Shown: positions 52,153-61,307, counted from the stretch's first letter. The stretch: DNA of 64,000 nt from an uncultured bacterium (GCA_949284715.1 CASDWH010000007.1:1-64000), one strand, 5' to 3'. The notes: generated from the sequence alone by a model not told the origin. Numbers and translations are program-made.

Positions 52153-53529
52153 ATGAGTGAGGGCAGAATGAAGGTTTCATCATCTATAAAAGTAGGAATA
52201 TTAGCACTTGTCGCTTTAACAATATTTTTTATGACCATTCTCTGGGTTAAAGGCCGCTCTTTTTCCTCGGCTGAACGTATTGAAATAAAGTTTAAAGATG
52301 TTAATGGTATGCGTCCCGGTTCCGGAGTGCAGATGATGGGATTCAGGGTCGGACAGGTAGAAGAAATTACACCTGTAGTCAATGGTTCGGAAAGCTATGT
52401 TAAGCTAAAATTTGTTATTACAAATCCAAATATTTCTATCCCAAGAGCTTCCGCTATTTCTATCCAGCAATCCGGACTTATCGGCGAGCAATTTTTAGAA
52501 ATAACCCCGCCAAACCACAGAACAATATTTCTTCCGGTTTTACAAAAAGAAGTGCTGCCGGCTGATGTACCTGTAGAAATTAAGCTGGATGACAAATACT
52601 ATGATGTAGGTGCCGTTAAAAAATCCCAAATCATTACTTCTCAGCTTGTTCCTCTAAAATTTAAAGAAAATATCAAAACACCATATGCTTATAAAATAAG
52701 TTACGTTGTTGATTTGCCCGGATTAAGGCTTCCCGAATTTATGGCAGGCAAAATAGTTACCATAAACGGCAAAAAGAAATTAAGAATTTTCCCCTGGGAT
52801 AATGCACCTATTCCATATCCTACGGAAACATCGCCGTATACAGTTATTGAGCCGATGAGAATTGCTGATTTTATGGAACTTCAATACGAAGCGGCAGAAG
52901 GACTTACCGAAACAAACAGAATTATTAACGAGCTGTTTAATGATGCTATGGTTGCAGATCTTAAACAATCAGTAACCAATTTCAAAGGTCTTACTGCGCA
53001 GGCGACATCAACATTAAGCAAAGCAGAAGCTTTAATAGAGTCCTCTCAAAAGGATTTAGATATTCTTACAGATATGATGGCTGATGTTTCTAACAACTTT
53101 AACAAACTGGCCGTCAATATCAACGGTATAATAGGCGACGAAAACTTTAAACCTGCGCTATACGATATGACAGAAGCTGTTACAAAATTATCAAACAGTG
53201 TTTCACCAATACTAAGTTCTGTTGACAGTAAAGCTTTTGCAAGCGACCTTAATGCTGTTATGCATAACCTGAACGAAATTTCTCAATCAGTAAATACTCT
53301 TACAAGCGATAAACAGGTTAAAGACAAAATAGTTACAAGTATTGATAATATAAATCTTGCACTTGCAAAACTCAATATCGCACTTGATTCCCTTAACAGC
53401 TGCTCTGAAGCCGGAGATAAAACAAATCTTGAACAGATAATTAATGATACATCTGTTTCTGTTTCCAATCTTAGAAAATTCTCGGAAAAATTAAATAAAA
53501 GATTTTTATTATTCAGACTAATGTTTTAA
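52153..53529 (+). CDS. mlaD: MlaD-type MCE-domain protein
   Basis: This is the periplasmic substrate-binding ring of the Mla system, anchored by an N-terminal helix (SSIKVGILALVALTIFFMTI). The MCE domain is KFKDVNGMRPGSGVQMMGFR through QQSGLIGEQFLEITPP. After it, about 230 residues of helix and coiled coil extend the protein to 458 residues, much longer than E. coli MlaD (183). A long helical stalk could span the periplasm. The ATG at 52153 has no ribosome site, while one at 52168 has GAGGG. No mlaB or mlaC gene is adjacent. Confidence 0.92.
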   Translation: MSEGRMKVSSSIKVGILALVALTIFFMTILWVKGRSFSSAERIEIKFKDVNGMRPGSGVQMMGFRVGQVEEITPVVNGSESYVKLKFVITNPNISIPRASAISIQQSGLIGEQFLEITPPNHRTIFLPVLQKEVLPADVPVEIKLDDKYYDVGAVKKSQIITSQLVPLKFKENIKTPYAYKISYVVDLPGLRLPEFMAGKIVTINGKKKLRIFPWDNAPIPYPTETSPYTVIEPMRIADFMELQYEAAEGLTETNRIINELFNDAMVADLKQSVTNFKGLTAQATSTLSKAEALIESSQKDLDILTDMMADVSNNFNKLAVNINGIIGDENFKPALYDMTEAVTKLSNSVSPILSSVDSKAFASDLNAVMHNLNEISQSVNTLTSDKQVKDKIVTSIDNINLALAKLNIALDSLNSCSEAGDKTNLEQIINDTSVSVSNLRKFSEKLNKRFLLFRLMF

Positions 53530-53538
53530 GGATTATTA

Positions 53539-54234
53539 ATGCAAAATAAAATTTCAATTATTATACCAACACTATTAAGACGGGATGATATTCTAAATGC
53601 ATGTATTAATGTACTGCTTAAAGACCCGGCAGTTGATGAAATCATTATTATAAATAACAATCCTAAAAAGACTTTTGAATATAATAATAAAATAGTAAAA
53701 ATATTTAATCAGGAAGAAAACCTTTATGTAAATAAAAGCTGGAATAAAGGGATAAGCCTTATTAAAAATGAAATATTCGGATTATTGAATGATGATATAG
53801 TTCCGTGCCATAATTTTTGTACACAAATTATAGAAAGCGGAATACTTGATAAACCGGATACCGGATTACTTGGTATGAACCTGTCATTTATGCCTGATTT
53901 CGGAGTCGATGAAGACGAACTTGAAAATCCCGAAATACCAGAATTTGCAAAACTTGAATTTAAACCGCTTATAGATATTGATACGCTGTCTGACTGGGGC
54001 TGCGCGATCTTGGGCCAAAAAGAAAATTATTATAATATTCCGGACTCATTAAAAATTGTACACGGAGATAACTATTTACTTTACAAAAACAAATCAAATA
54101 ACAAACAAAATTACTCTATCTGCGGGCTGCCAGTCAAACATATCCACTCACTATCAGTTCGCAGCCGCGGGTTTGAGCAAATATTGATGCAGGATTTAAA
54201 AAACTGGATGAGCATTCTTCCTGACATTTCTTAA
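53539..54234 (+). CDS. Family 2-like glycosyltransferase
   Basis: This is 231 residues with the GT-A start ISIIIPTLLRRDDILNACIN, then EIIIINNNPKK and the metal-binding acidic triad in FGLLNDDIVP. It should transfer a sugar from a nucleotide donor to a surface polysaccharide or protein; donor and acceptor are unknown. It is shorter than many relatives and has no membrane segment. AAGGA precedes the ATG, 9 nt after mlaD. Confidence 0.82.
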   Translation: MQNKISIIIPTLLRRDDILNACINVLLKDPAVDEIIIINNNPKKTFEYNNKIVKIFNQEENLYVNKSWNKGISLIKNEIFGLLNDDIVPCHNFCTQIIESGILDKPDTGLLGMNLSFMPDFGVDEDELENPEIPEFAKLEFKPLIDIDTLSDWGCAILGQKENYYNIPDSLKIVHGDNYLLYKNKSNNKQNYSICGLPVKHIHSLSVRSRGFEQILMQDLKNWMSILPDIS

Positions 54235-54305
54235 CATTCTATTGCAATATATCATATTTAATATACTATTAAGAATATACGGGGTATGACTTAAGGAGTA
54301 TATTA

Positions 54306-54905
54306 ATGAAGCTTTCTGCAACAAACAGAATTCCGCAGAATTTACAATTCAAAGGAGTAACACCAAATAAGTTAACCAAAACAGCTTATTCAGCATTGTT
54401 CACACTCACACTGCTTTCCGGCGGAAATAAAATCATACAGGACACATTTACCAAAGAACAAAAAACAAAAACAGAACAGCCAGGGCAGTATAATTCCGTT
54501 AACAAAGCGCAGAGCGTATATACCGATATGTGGGGGCGAAGCTGGGTGCCATATTCTGAATATCAGGAACTTGAAGATAAAACCTATAATGCAGAAATAG
54601 AAAAAAACGAACTTGAATCAGAGTCTGATAGAATAAACGATTTGTACTATCAGACAGAAGATTACTATTTAAGACTAAAGGAAAAATACGAAACAATCCA
54701 AAAAGATTTAGAAACTCAGAGCATCCGTCAGGAATACCGTATAGACAAGATTAATGAAACAGAAGAAAATATTATCAAAAAATTAGACCGGCTGCTGGAA
54801 TGCTTTTTTATGGGACTTTTTCCGGCATTTGCGCTTACTCTTGGAATAGGGACTATAAGGAAGCTGAATAAAATGGATGATAAAAATAATTATTTAAGGA
54901 AATAA
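54306..54905 (+). CDS. Coiled-coil membrane protein, first of a tandem pair
   Basis: This is 199 residues, not recognised. The polar N-terminus holds PQNLQFKGVTPNK, an F-x-G element. A hydrophobic segment follows (AYSALFTLTLLSGG). A conserved RSWVPYSEYQ motif lies near residue 80. About 80 residues of coiled coil follow, then a second hydrophobic helix near the C-terminus (FFMGLFPAFALTLGIG). AAGGAGT precedes the ATG. The next gene has the same plan and shares the motifs, so the pair arose by duplication. Confidence 0.75.
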   Translation: MKLSATNRIPQNLQFKGVTPNKLTKTAYSALFTLTLLSGGNKIIQDTFTKEQKTKTEQPGQYNSVNKAQSVYTDMWGRSWVPYSEYQELEDKTYNAEIEKNELESESDRINDLYYQTEDYYLRLKEKYETIQKDLETQSIRQEYRIDKINETEENIIKKLDRLLECFFMGLFPAFALTLGIGTIRKLNKMDDKNNYLRK

Positions 54906-54913
54906 AGAGAAGT

Positions 54914-55507
54914 ATGAAAATATACCCGATAACCAATAATAAAAATTATACAGGACTGAAGCCGAATAAAACAATTAATGCAGCATATTCCGCTGTTTTT
55001 TCGCTCTCGCTTCTGTCTGCAATTGCAGGAGGGGCATCTTTAACAAAAGACACCTATACCCCGAAAAACACCGAAAAATCAGAACTTAGAACCTTAGATA
55101 AACCCGCTGTTATAAAGGCACAGACAATCTATAAAGACAGTTACGGAAACAGGTGGGTGCCATACGAGGATTATCGTCAAAAATACAGAGAATACGCAGG
55201 ACATAAAGAATACATTGACATCTATAAAAGAAGAATCACTGAAGATACCGGAGAAATAAATAAATTTAATGGTGAAATACAGGAGTTGAGCAGGTATATT
55301 AATGAGGCAGAGGAAGCTATGCCGCAGATAATTGCTAAAAGCGAAGAACTGAAACAAACTAAAGAAGATATTGAAGAATATTATTCACTATTAGAAGATT
55401 CTAATCTGGAATTTGGAGCTATAGGAGTGGTATCCGGTATTTTGCTTGGCTTGATATCACGCGGGCTTTTCAATCTTTATAATAATGTTACAAAACGTAA
55501 AAAATAA
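54914..55507 (+). CDS. Coiled-coil membrane protein, second of a tandem pair
   Basis: This is 197 residues, paralogous to the preceding gene. The N-terminus reads MKIYPITNNKNYTGLKPNKT, then AAYSAVFSLSLLSAIAGG (hydrophobic), NRWVPYEDYRQ, a long coiled coil and a C-terminal helix (IGVVSGILLGLISRGLF). Shared blocks are KPNK/TPNK, the AYSA hydrophobic start, KAQ-x-[VI]Y and WVPY. It begins 8 nt after the first copy. The two may form a heteromeric membrane complex; the function is unknown. Confidence 0.75.
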   Translation: MKIYPITNNKNYTGLKPNKTINAAYSAVFSLSLLSAIAGGASLTKDTYTPKNTEKSELRTLDKPAVIKAQTIYKDSYGNRWVPYEDYRQKYREYAGHKEYIDIYKRRITEDTGEINKFNGEIQELSRYINEAEEAMPQIIAKSEELKQTKEDIEEYYSLLEDSNLEFGAIGVVSGILLGLISRGLFNLYNNVTKRKK

Positions 55508-55528
55508 ATTGGGGTAATATATATCAAA

Positions 55529-55559
55529 GGGGCTATTTAAATAACGGCCCCATTTTTTT
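55529..55559 (+). terminator. Intrinsic terminator after the tandem pair
   Basis: A short GGGGC/GCCCC stem encloses an AT-rich palindromic loop and is followed by T7. It reaches the stop codon of the convergent typA gene. Confidence 0.7.
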
Positions 55560-57351
55560 ATATATTTCTGAATTTTACAAGATCCATTTTTCTGAGTCTG
55601 ATGTTTTCGGGCGTAACTTCCATCAACTCATCATCACCTATATATTCAAGCGCATCTTCAAGCGAGAGTTCTCTGTGCGCCTGTAGTGTAACCATTACAT
55701 CGGCAGTTGCGCTTCTCATATTGGTGAGTTTTTTTGTTTTGCAGACATTTACTACAATATCCTGCGGCTTATTGCCTTCTCCTACTATCATTCCGCGGTA
55801 GACTCTTGTTTTTGGAGTAATAAAGAAAACTCCCCTGTCCTCAAATTGAGCAAGAGCATAAGGAACAGCTTCCCCCTGCTCGTGTGCAATAAGGCTTCCG
55901 TTTCTTTGTCTTGGAATATCGCCCGCGTAAGGCTTATATTCATCAAAAGTATGATACATAATACCTTCGCCTCTTGTCATACGAATAAATTCAGTCCTAA
56001 ACCCGATTAATCCTCTGGCAGGAATAGAAAACCTTATATGAGTCCTGTTATTTGCATTTCCCATTTCAAGCATATTTGCTTTTCTTTTTGCCAAACGCTC
56101 AATACAGGAGCCGGCATATACTTCCGGAACGTCAATAGTAAGATTTTCAAACGGTTCATAAGTTTCGCCATTAATAGTTTTATAAATTACCTCCGGCTTT
56201 GACACCTGAAACTCAAAACCTTCCCTTCTCATTGTTTCAATAAGAATACTTAAGTGCAATTCGCCTCTGCCGCTTACTTTAAACATATCAGTACTATCCG
56301 TATCTTCAACGCGCATAGAAACATTTTTTTCTAATTCATCATACAAACGTTTCCTAATCTGCCTGCTGGTTACAAATTTACCTTCTTCCCCTGCAAACGG
56401 ACTGTCATTTACTGAAAAATTCATCTGTAAAGTCGGCTCGTCAACTTTTATAAGCGGAAGCGGATTAATATTATTTAAATCACAAATTGTTTCACCAATC
56501 TGTATATCAGAAAATCCTGCAATCCCGACAATATCACCGGCATAAGCTTCCTCTATTTCCACACGTCCTAAATCTTTAAACCCGAAAAGTTTTGTAACTT
56601 TGCCGCGCTCGGTGCTGCCGTCGGCATGAACAAGTGTTACCGTTTCCTGTGAAGATATTTTACCGTTAGCAATTCTTCCTATTACAATACGGCCGACATA
56701 ATCATTATAATCTAATGTTGTAGCCCTGAATTGAAGCGGTTTGCCCGCATCCCCCTCAGGAGGTGCAATATTCTCAATTATACAATCTAATAATGGTACA
56801 ATGTCTTTTCTTTCATCATCAAGATTTTTTATTGCAAATCCGTTCAAACTGCTTGCATAAATATATGGGAAGTCAATTAAATCTTCTCTATCAGTCAGCT
56901 CTGTAAACAAATCAAAAACCTTATCAAGAGTTCTGTCAGGGTCGGCGGCGGGTTTATCAATTTTATTAATAACAACGATTATTCTGATACCCAGCTCGAG
57001 GGCTTTTGATAAAACAAATCTTGTCTGAGGCATAGGGCCTTCTGCTGCATCAACTATTAATAAAGCACCGTCAACCATCCCGAGAACCCGCTCTACTTCA
57101 CCGCCAAAATCCGCGTGTCCCGGAGTATCAACGACATTTATTTTATAATCTTTATAATTAATAGAAATATTCTTTGATAAAATAGTAATACCGCGTTCGC
57201 GCTCTAAATCATTACTATCAAGAACACGTTCCTGCATATGTTGATTGGTTCTAAAAGCGCCGGCCTGTTTTAGCATGCAGTCAACCAGAGTTGTTTTGCC
57301 ATGATCAACGTGTGCTATTATTGCTATATTTCGTATCTTTTTATTATCCAT
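55558..57351 (-). CDS. typA: GTPase TypA/BipA
   Basis: This is a ribosome-binding translational GTPase involved in stress and ribosome assembly. G1 is [14 protein letters not shown]2 lies in RERGITI, G3 is [15 protein letters not shown] and G4 is [10 protein letters not shown]. The C-terminal domains include [20 protein letters not shown] and [12 protein letters not shown], the TypA-specific block. It is 597 residues. AAGGAATTTGG precedes the ATG. It stands alone, convergent with the coiled-coil pair. Confidence 0.98.
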   Translation of the reverse strand: MDNKKIRNIAIIAHVDHGKTTLVDCMLKQAGAFRTNQHMQERVLDSNDLERERGITILSKNISINYKDYKINVVDTPGHADFGGEVERVLGMVDGALLIVDAAEGPMPQTRFVLSKALELGIRIIVVINKIDKPAADPDRTLDKVFDLFTELTDREDLIDFPYIYASSLNGFAIKNLDDERKDIVPLLDCIIENIAPPEGDAGKPLQFRATTLDYNDYVGRIVIGRIANGKISSQETVTLVHADGSTERGKVTKLFGFKDLGRVEIEEAYAGDIVGIAGFSDIQIGETICDLNNINPLPLIKVDEPTLQMNFSVNDSPFAGEEGKFVTSRQIRKRLYDELEKNVSMRVEDTDSTDMFKVSGRGELHLSILIETMRREGFEFQVSKPEVIYKTINGETYEPFENLTIDVPEVYAGSCIERLAKRKANMLEMGNANNRTHIRFSIPARGLIGFRTEFIRMTRGEGIMYHTFDEYKPYAGDIPRQRNGSLIAHEQGEAVPYALAQFEDRGVFFITPKTRVYRGMIVGEGNKPQDIVVNVCKTKKLTNMRSATADVMVTLQAHRELSLEDALEYIGDDELMEVTPENIRLRKMDLVKFRNI

Positions 57352-57365
57352 AATCCAAATTCCTT

Positions 57366-57414
57366 AGTGTAAAATCTACACTTAATATCATATACGCTGA
57401 ATATTATATTTCAA
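57366..57414 (-). promoter_or_regulatory. typA promoter with operator-like inverted repeat
   Basis: On the minus strand TTGAAA (57409-57414), a 16-bp spacer and TATGAT (57387-57392) form a promoter. A perfect palindrome AGTGTA-N5-TACACT (57366-57382) covers the predicted start of transcription, as a repressor site would. Confidence 0.45.
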
Positions 57415-57440
57415 CGGCAGGATAAAATAATAAAAATAAT

Positions 57441-57469
57441 TTGCATTAAAATAAATTTACCTGTATAAT
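57441..57469 (+). promoter_or_regulatory. Promoter of the prepilin/YadA/S74 gene
   Basis: TTGCAT (57441-57446), a 17-bp spacer and TATAAT (57464-57469) are followed by a leader of about 165 nt. Confidence 0.7.
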
Positions 57470-57475
57470 TAGAAC

Positions 57476-57642
57476 TAAGGTAATTCACAGCCTGAGAGGC
57501 AAAATATAGTAAAGCACATAAAGAGGATAGATTGTTGTGTTTAGCTGCGTTTGCAGGGAACAGCTCATTTAAAAAACGGGCGGTTCCGTACTCGGGCTAT
57601 TAGAGAAATGTAAAGCACTAAAAAATGAGGATATTATTTAGA
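57476..57642 (+). promoter_or_regulatory. Long structured 5' leader
   Basis: The leader holds the hairpin GCCT-GAG-AGGC, an AGCTG/CAGCT stem and a possible GGAAC/GTTCC pairing. It also has a direct repeat: GTAAAGCAC followed by an A-rich stretch and GAGGATA, at 57509-57529 and again at 57610-57633 just before the gene. It could be a regulatory RNA. It does not match the c-di-GMP riboswitch sequences I know. Confidence 0.4.
57532..57603 (+). CDS. Possible leader micro-ORF
   Basis: From TTG at 57532 (AGAGGATAGA upstream) a 23-codon frame reads LCLAAFAGNSSFKKR, then AVPYSGY and TAG. It lies wholly inside the leader of the next gene and ends 39 nt before its ATG. It could be a regulatory leader peptide or the remnant of a lost gene. 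The non-ATG start and small size make this tentative. Confidence 0.25.
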   Translation: MLCLAAFAGNSSFKKRAVPYSGY

Positions 57643-59853
57643 ATGAAAAGAATTTACAGAATCAAAGACGGATTCTCTCTTATGGAGATGATGGTTGTTA
57701 TGCTCGTCGTAGCGGTTGTTATGGCTTTATCTGCTCCGATGATTACTAAAAAAGCCGGAGGTGCAGGAGGCGCGGGATGCCTCTGGACAAGCCTGACAGG
57801 CGGCAATATCGGGTTTAATATGAACACTAATTCTATTTCTGCAATTGTCGGCGGTAACAATGACCAGATTACTACACTAGGAGTTAATGTTCCTAAATTC
57901 ACTATTGCTTCTAACTCCAATTTTCCGCATATAGGCTTTGTTCACGAAGACCTCATGTCAGGAACTTTAATGGTTGCTAACAACAACTCTATATCACTGG
58001 GAAACAATGCGAGAACTCTTGGATCTAACAGTATTGCAATAGGTACAAATGCTAATGCGGCAACTGTTAATGATACATATAAGAATTCTATTGCTATAGG
58101 TTATTTTGCTAATGCCGGCGGAACTAACTCAATTGCGATTGGAGCAAATGCAAACGCATATGACCCGGGTGTCGGAGTAGAAACGGCTAACGCGATTGCT
58201 ATTGGGGCAGTGTCAAATACTGCAAACGGGAACCACTCTGTTGCCATAGGGGAAAGATCAAACGCTGCACAGGTAAAATTCAGCAGTGTAGCTGTCGGGT
58301 GTAATGCAAATACTTATTCTTCTAATAATTCTGTCGCCGTCGGCAGATGCGCAACTACTTATGGCAGCGGTTCCTGTGCTGTTGCTGTTGGCTCTCTTGC
58401 TCGAGCTAATAAAGAAGGAAGTATTGCTATCGGAGCTACAGTAACTGATGATTTTTCTACCTTTACAACCGCTACCACCGCTGCTGGTGTTAACTCTATT
58501 GCTATCGGCCGGAGGGCTAACGCTACAAGCAATAATGTTATATGTATCGGCAACAATGCACATACTATTGCAGGGACATCAAGTATTGACGCAATTGCTA
58601 TAGGCAATAATGCTTTTGCACAAATGAATCATGGTATTGCTATTGGCAGCCATACCTGGGCGCAGGATGGATGTATCGCTATCGGTAATAATGCCAATAT
58701 AATTGGGAATAACTCTATTGCTATTGGTACCAGTGCAGGGTATACAGGGGCTGTAAATTCTGTTGCTATTGGAACAATAGCATCAGCAGATGATAGGAGT
58801 GTTGCTATCGGTAATCAGGCTGATGCTAGCGGCATAACCGATGCAGTAGTGATTGGAGATCAAACTACAGCTTTAGCCAATATGGCAACTGTTGTTGGAA
58901 GCAGTTCGTCTGCACATGGCTACGCTATAGCTATTGGAAATGACGCTCATGCTACCGGAACACGCTCTGTTGCTATAGGCAGTTCATCTACTGCCAGTGC
59001 CACCGGAAGTATTGCAATCGGAAATCAGGCTTCATGTACGGCAACAAGCGGTGTTGCTATCGGGACTGCGGCTAATGCCGGTCAGTCTGCCACCGCTCTC
59101 GGATGGGATTCCAGCGCCGCACATTATCATTCTACCGCAATAGGCGCAGGGGCTACTACTACAAAACAACACCAGATTGTAATCGGAACATCAAGTGATA
59201 CCGTCTATATTCCGGGAACTGTTGAATTTAATGACCTTCAGGTTAGCGGCAATCTTAGAGTAGTAGGAAATACCCTGCTAGGTTCATACGGTCATTATAC
59301 CGGTGTTTTTGCAACAAACAACGGGAATTACGGCTGGTTGAGAAGATATTCCGGCGGCAACGATGATAAAATCTGGTTTGGCGGAGGGGCTTCTGCTAGA
59401 TTGTACTATGCTCCCGGCAAATCTGTAACAATTAACTCAGATAAAAGACTCAAAGACATCATCGGCGAAAACTTAGACGCTATGGACAAAATTAACCGTA
59501 TCAAAGTCTATGATTTCACTTTCAAGAAAGATGATATGAAAACCCCGCATGTCGGTGTTATCGCTCAGGAACTTCAAAAAATCTTCCCTAACGCTGTTAC
59601 TAAAGACGAAAACGGGTATCTGCAAATAAGGCACGAAGATATGTTCTACACTATGATTAATGCGCTTAAAGAACTAGATGCCAGAATCAAACAAATAGCT
59701 GAACAGCTAGCAGATAACATCAAAGTCGTAACCTCTGACAGCGCCAAGATTAAAGACCTGACACTCCGCGTTAATCAGCAGGACAAGGAAATTAAGGCGC
59801 TTAAAAAAGAAATCGCTGAGCTTAAAAAAGCTATTAGCAGATTATCTAAATAG
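57643..59853 (+). CDS. Prepilin-leader protein with YadA-like head repeats and S74 intramolecular chaperone domain
   Basis: This is a surface protein of 736 residues with three parts. The N-terminus MKRIYRIKDG/FSLMEMMVVMLVVAVV is a type IV prepilin signal with Glu at mature position 5. Residues about 100-540 contain some 20 repeats of the NSIAIGxxAxA type, the left-handed beta-roll of trimeric autotransporter (YadA) heads. From about 595 the Peptidase_S74 domain begins with SDKRLKDI (candidate Ser599/Lys604 autocleavage dyad), then HVGVIAQELQKIFP. A coiled coil closes the protein (670-736). S74 domains trimerise phage tailspikes and then cut themselves off. Trimer assembly at the cell surface or on a pilus is inferred. 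There is no Sec signal or autotransporter barrel. The ATG at 57643 has GAGGA 11 nt before; one at 57625 is possible. Confidence 0.88.
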   Translation: MKRIYRIKDGFSLMEMMVVMLVVAVVMALSAPMITKKAGGAGGAGCLWTSLTGGNIGFNMNTNSISAIVGGNNDQITTLGVNVPKFTIASNSNFPHIGFVHEDLMSGTLMVANNNSISLGNNARTLGSNSIAIGTNANAATVNDTYKNSIAIGYFANAGGTNSIAIGANANAYDPGVGVETANAIAIGAVSNTANGNHSVAIGERSNAAQVKFSSVAVGCNANTYSSNNSVAVGRCATTYGSGSCAVAVGSLARANKEGSIAIGATVTDDFSTFTTATTAAGVNSIAIGRRANATSNNVICIGNNAHTIAGTSSIDAIAIGNNAFAQMNHGIAIGSHTWAQDGCIAIGNNANIIGNNSIAIGTSAGYTGAVNSVAIGTIASADDRSVAIGNQADASGITDAVVIGDQTTALANMATVVGSSSSAHGYAIAIGNDAHATGTRSVAIGSSSTASATGSIAIGNQASCTATSGVAIGTAANAGQSATALGWDSSAAHYHSTAIGAGATTTKQHQIVIGTSSDTVYIPGTVEFNDLQVSGNLRVVGNTLLGSYGHYTGVFATNNGNYGWLRRYSGGNDDKIWFGGGASARLYYAPGKSVTINSDKRLKDIIGENLDAMDKINRIKVYDFTFKKDDMKTPHVGVIAQELQKIFPNAVTKDENGYLQIRHEDMFYTMINALKELDARIKQIAEQLADNIKVVTSDSAKIKDLTLRVNQQDKEIKALKKEIAELKKAISRLSK

Positions 59854-59883
59854 AAATCGAAAAGTTTTTCAGATTTATAAACC

Positions 59884-59910
59884 ACGGCTCATCAAATGAG
59901 CCGTTTTTTT
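59884..59910 (+). terminator. Intrinsic terminator after the S74 gene
   Basis: A perfect 9-bp stem ACGGCTCAT/ATGAGCCGT with loop CAA is followed by T7. Confidence 0.88.
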
Positions 59911-61210
59911 ATTCTGATAAAAGCATCGCCCAATCATCAGACAATTTTTCCAGAATAGTTTGTACCGGAGTTTCGTCATCGGTCAAAATTCTCTGTACAG
60001 CCGTATTAACAAGCGTATTTAATTCTTTTTGATTCCTAACCTGCCTCATAACCGGTTTTATTTTCTTTAACTGTTTAGCGCCAATAGAACGCGCCTCACC
60101 TTCAAGAGTAGAATAATCATTATAAAAACCGGACTCTAAAGCTCTATTTGTTGTTGCTATAACATTTGTCATTTTGGCTAACTCCAGTTGATTATCCGAA
60201 TTTGTAAGATAGAGTGCAAAATCTAACGCTTGCTCTTTATGTTCAGCCCGTAACGGGATTACAAAATTCATTAGTGAAAAATCATACTGTCCCAATGAAC
60301 CTATAAGCTGTGGTCTGACGTCTGTCACTGCATATATAGCCGGAGCATTTTCTTTTAACATATTCAAAAAGTTTGCGCCTGACTGGAAAAACACACTTTT
60401 CCCTGACATATACTGTTCAAAAGCCTCTCTGTGGGTAATCGAAACGGTGTCTTTAGGTATAAGCCCGGTTTGATACAATTCCCGAAATTTTTCAAACAAT
60501 TCTACTGATTCCTTTGATTTTACACCTTCAGGAGAATTTAGCCCGTATTTATTCAAAATCCTGAGCATAGAATCATTATCAACCAGATTCGGCGTATAAA
60601 TATATGCACCTGATAAATCCTTTACCCGTTTGGCATTCCTGTTCATCTGTGTATAAGACACAGGATAAGGGAACGGTATCTTTGTTTCTTTTTCTGTAAC
60701 CCATTTATACCGCCTACGGGATATTTTTTTCAAAACTCTGTTCACTACTGTCTTTTGCTTTCCGATATTAGTATTTTCAAGCAAATCCTTATTAACAAAC
60801 ATAACAGATGATGTAGCATACCACGGGATTGAGTACAATATTTCGTTATATTTCAGCGAGTCAACAATCTGAGGATTATAGCCGTTCAGTTTCTCTTCCT
60901 TTATGGGTTCCAGCGCACCGCGCTGCGCAAGCAGCGCCGAAAAATCCGGATTAAGATTGATTAAATCAGGAGGATTATTACCTAATACAGCAGCAAGAGT
61001 GCGTTTCTCCCCCTCTGAAAATGGTACATCAACCCACACAATATCAACATCAGGATGCTGTATTTCATATTCGTTTATAATTTTTTCCATATATCCGGAA
61101 AATTCTCCCATCTGGAGTGTCCACACAGTCACCTGCTCCCGCGCATCTTTATTATCGGAACAACCGCTTAATGTTATAACCAGCAAAAGCAACGCAAATA
61201 TTTTTTTCAT
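59909..61210 (-). CDS. Extracellular solute-binding lipoprotein, family 1
   Basis: This is a 433-residue lipoprotein: signal peptide plus lipobox LSGC (Cys17 lipidated). The mature part shows the family-1 sugar-binding pattern: VTVWTLQMGEFSGYMEKIIN, EYEIQHPDVDIVWVDVPFSEGE, NNPPDLINLNPD and a C-terminal lobe with ALDFALYLTNSDNQ. It should bind a sugar or oligosaccharide for an ABC importer. No permease or ATPase gene is adjacent. GGAGAG precedes the ATG. Confidence 0.93.
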   Translation of the reverse strand: MKKIFALLLLVITLSGCSDNKDAREQVTVWTLQMGEFSGYMEKIINEYEIQHPDVDIVWVDVPFSEGEKRTLAAVLGNNPPDLINLNPDFSALLAQRGALEPIKEEKLNGYNPQIVDSLKYNEILYSIPWYATSSVMFVNKDLLENTNIGKQKTVVNRVLKKISRRRYKWVTEKETKIPFPYPVSYTQMNRNAKRVKDLSGAYIYTPNLVDNDSMLRILNKYGLNSPEGVKSKESVELFEKFRELYQTGLIPKDTVSITHREAFEQYMSGKSVFFQSGANFLNMLKENAPAIYAVTDVRPQLIGSLGQYDFSLMNFVIPLRAEHKEQALDFALYLTNSDNQLELAKMTNVIATTNRALESGFYNDYSTLEGEARSIGAKQLKKIKPVMRQVRNQKELNTLVNTAVQRILTDDETPVQTILEKLSDDWAMLLSE

Positions 61211-61249
61211 TTACTCTCCACAATTTGTTCTAATTATATCAAAAAACTA

Positions 61250-61278
61250 TTGCACTAATCAAAAAATAAATGTACTAT
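61250..61278 (+). promoter_or_regulatory. Promoter of the small membrane protein gene
   Basis: TTGCAC (61250-61255), a 17-bp spacer and TACTAT (61273-61278) lie 29 nt before the ATG. Confidence 0.55.
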
Positions 61279-61307
61279 TATATTGTAAAGAAGAATGGAG
61301 AATGCTT

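Noticed and set aside
57476-57642. c-di-GMP (GEMM) riboswitch controlling the surface protein
   Set aside because: The conserved GEMM sequence blocks are not present; only generic hairpins are seen.
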